In this document: piece after piece, positions 5,096-5,582 of the stretch
Layout of the letters: each line of letters opens with the position of its first letter
How positions within the stretch are numbered: position 1 is the first letter of the stretch
Assembly (NCBI GenBank): GCA_964627045.1
Contig: CAZVIK010000242.1
Location: 1 to 5,582 of the forward strand
DNA from: CAZVIK01 sp964627045
Lineage (GTDB): Bacteria > Acidobacteriota > Terriglobia > Bryobacterales > Bryobacteraceae
Direction: 5' to 3'
DNA length: 5,582 nucleotides
Notes under the pieces: generated by a model
Database searches by the model: none
What the model was told of the DNA's origin: nothing
Seen by the model: only the letters and a program-made list of their open reading frames with translations
Made by a program: the position numbers and the translations under genes

Positions 5096-5560
5096 ATGGC
5101 GACAAGCGCTCACGACACATACCTGGAGAGCCGAATCCTTGCGGCCGAGCCGTTGGAACTGGTTCGCATCCTTTACCGGCTGGCCATCGACAAGGTACGG
5201 GAAGCTCGTGAGCACATGGAGAGGGGCGACATTGCCGCCCGCGCCAAGGCCATTTCGACGGCTTCGCAGGCCATCGGCGAGTTGCATGGATCGCTCGACC
5301 CGGCGGCCGGGGGCGACGTGGCCCGGCGTCTGGCGCAGTTGTACGAATACATGCAGCGGCGATTGCTCGAAGCCAGCGTCCGGCAGAGCGCCGAGCCTCT
5401 CAACGAGGTGCTCGGACTGCTGGCAACGCTGTCGGAAGCCTGGCAGCGGATCCGCACCGAACCAACCGCCCCGGCGCCGGCCGCACCCGCCGCCATGCCC
5501 TACTTGGACGACGCACCCGCGCGGAGTCTCGAATACGCCTCGCATAGTTGGAGCGCCTGA
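5096..5560 (+). CDS. fliS: Flagellin export chaperone FliS
   Basis: FliS binds the C-terminal helix of flagellin in the cytoplasm, prevents premature polymerisation and delivers it to FlhA. The 154-residue product begins AHDTYLESRILAAEPLELVR (5-24), equivalent to the family's YxxxxVxTASPxxLI opening. LYRLAIDKVREA (26-37), IGELHGSLDPAAGGDVARRL (60-79), LYEYMQRRLLEAS (82-94) and NEVLGLLATLSEAW (103-116) supply the four-helix bundle. FliS is usually about 125-135 residues; here a Pro/Ala-rich linker (122-134) and a tail ending YASHSWSA extend it. The tail may be disordered or bind a partner. The start is set by AGGAGG 7 nt upstream. The gene ends 22 nt before the window edge. Confidence 0.93.
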   Translation: MATSAHDTYLESRILAAEPLELVRILYRLAIDKVREAREHMERGDIAARAKAISTASQAIGELHGSLDPAAGGDVARRLAQLYEYMQRRLLEASVRQSAEPLNEVLGLLATLSEAWQRIRTEPTAPAPAAPAAMPYLDDAPARSLEYASHSWSA

Positions 5561-5582
5561 GTCACCCGGTTTTCAGCCCGCC

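Noticed and set aside
50..5582. CRISPR array, tRNA/rRNA, insertion sequence or defence system
   Set aside because: No regular repeat-spacer structure, RNA gene features, transposase or terminal inverted repeats are visible; the window is filled by flagellar and envelope genes.

Overview
This is a GC-rich, densely coding window that carries part of a bacterial flagellar locus. It probably comes from a metagenomic or draft assembly, because the left end holds an Illumina sequencing adapter (bases 16-49) rather than genome. Genomic sequence begins at about base 50, inside fliG. The organism is a flagellated bacterium with a cell envelope that has a periplasm. The gene mix and the style of the proteins (small conserved-looking ORF after fliJ, exported cyclophilin, exported transglycosylase, FlaG, FliS) make me favour Acidobacteriota of the Bryobacterales/Solibacter kind. 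That is an impression from memory, not a search result.

Left half (50-2933, + strand): a tightly coupled run fliG (3' end only), fliH, fliI, fliJ. fliG/fliH overlap by 11 nt, fliH/fliI by 4 nt (GTGA), and fliI and fliJ are 12 nt apart. These encode the C-ring rotor/switch protein and the soluble ATPase complex (FliH stator, FliI ATPase, FliJ stalk) of the flagellar type III export apparatus.

Middle (2934-3947): a 97-residue protein of unknown function begins with GTG just after fliJ and in the same reading frame. It is followed after 29 nt by an exported cyclophilin-type peptidyl-prolyl isomerase. Convergent to this, on the - strand (3948-4601), lies an exported SLT-family lytic transglycosylase, a candidate for opening peptidoglycan for the flagellar rod.

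Right part (4602-5582): a 141-bp divergent intergenic region, then flaG and fliS (flagellin export chaperone) on the + strand. No flagellin or fliD gene is present in the window.

The most notable observation is regulatory. Four intergenic sites, immediately upstream of the unknown ORF, the transglycosylase, flaG and fliS, share one pattern: a TAAA-like box, exactly 14 nt, then [G/T]CCGATNA followed by GKGG. This closely resembles the flagellar sigma-28 (FliA) promoter. It would place all of these genes, including the unknown ORF and the transglycosylase, in the late flagellar regulon. Two of the sites lie so close to the start codon that the transcripts would be nearly leaderless, and two lie back-to-back in the divergent region.
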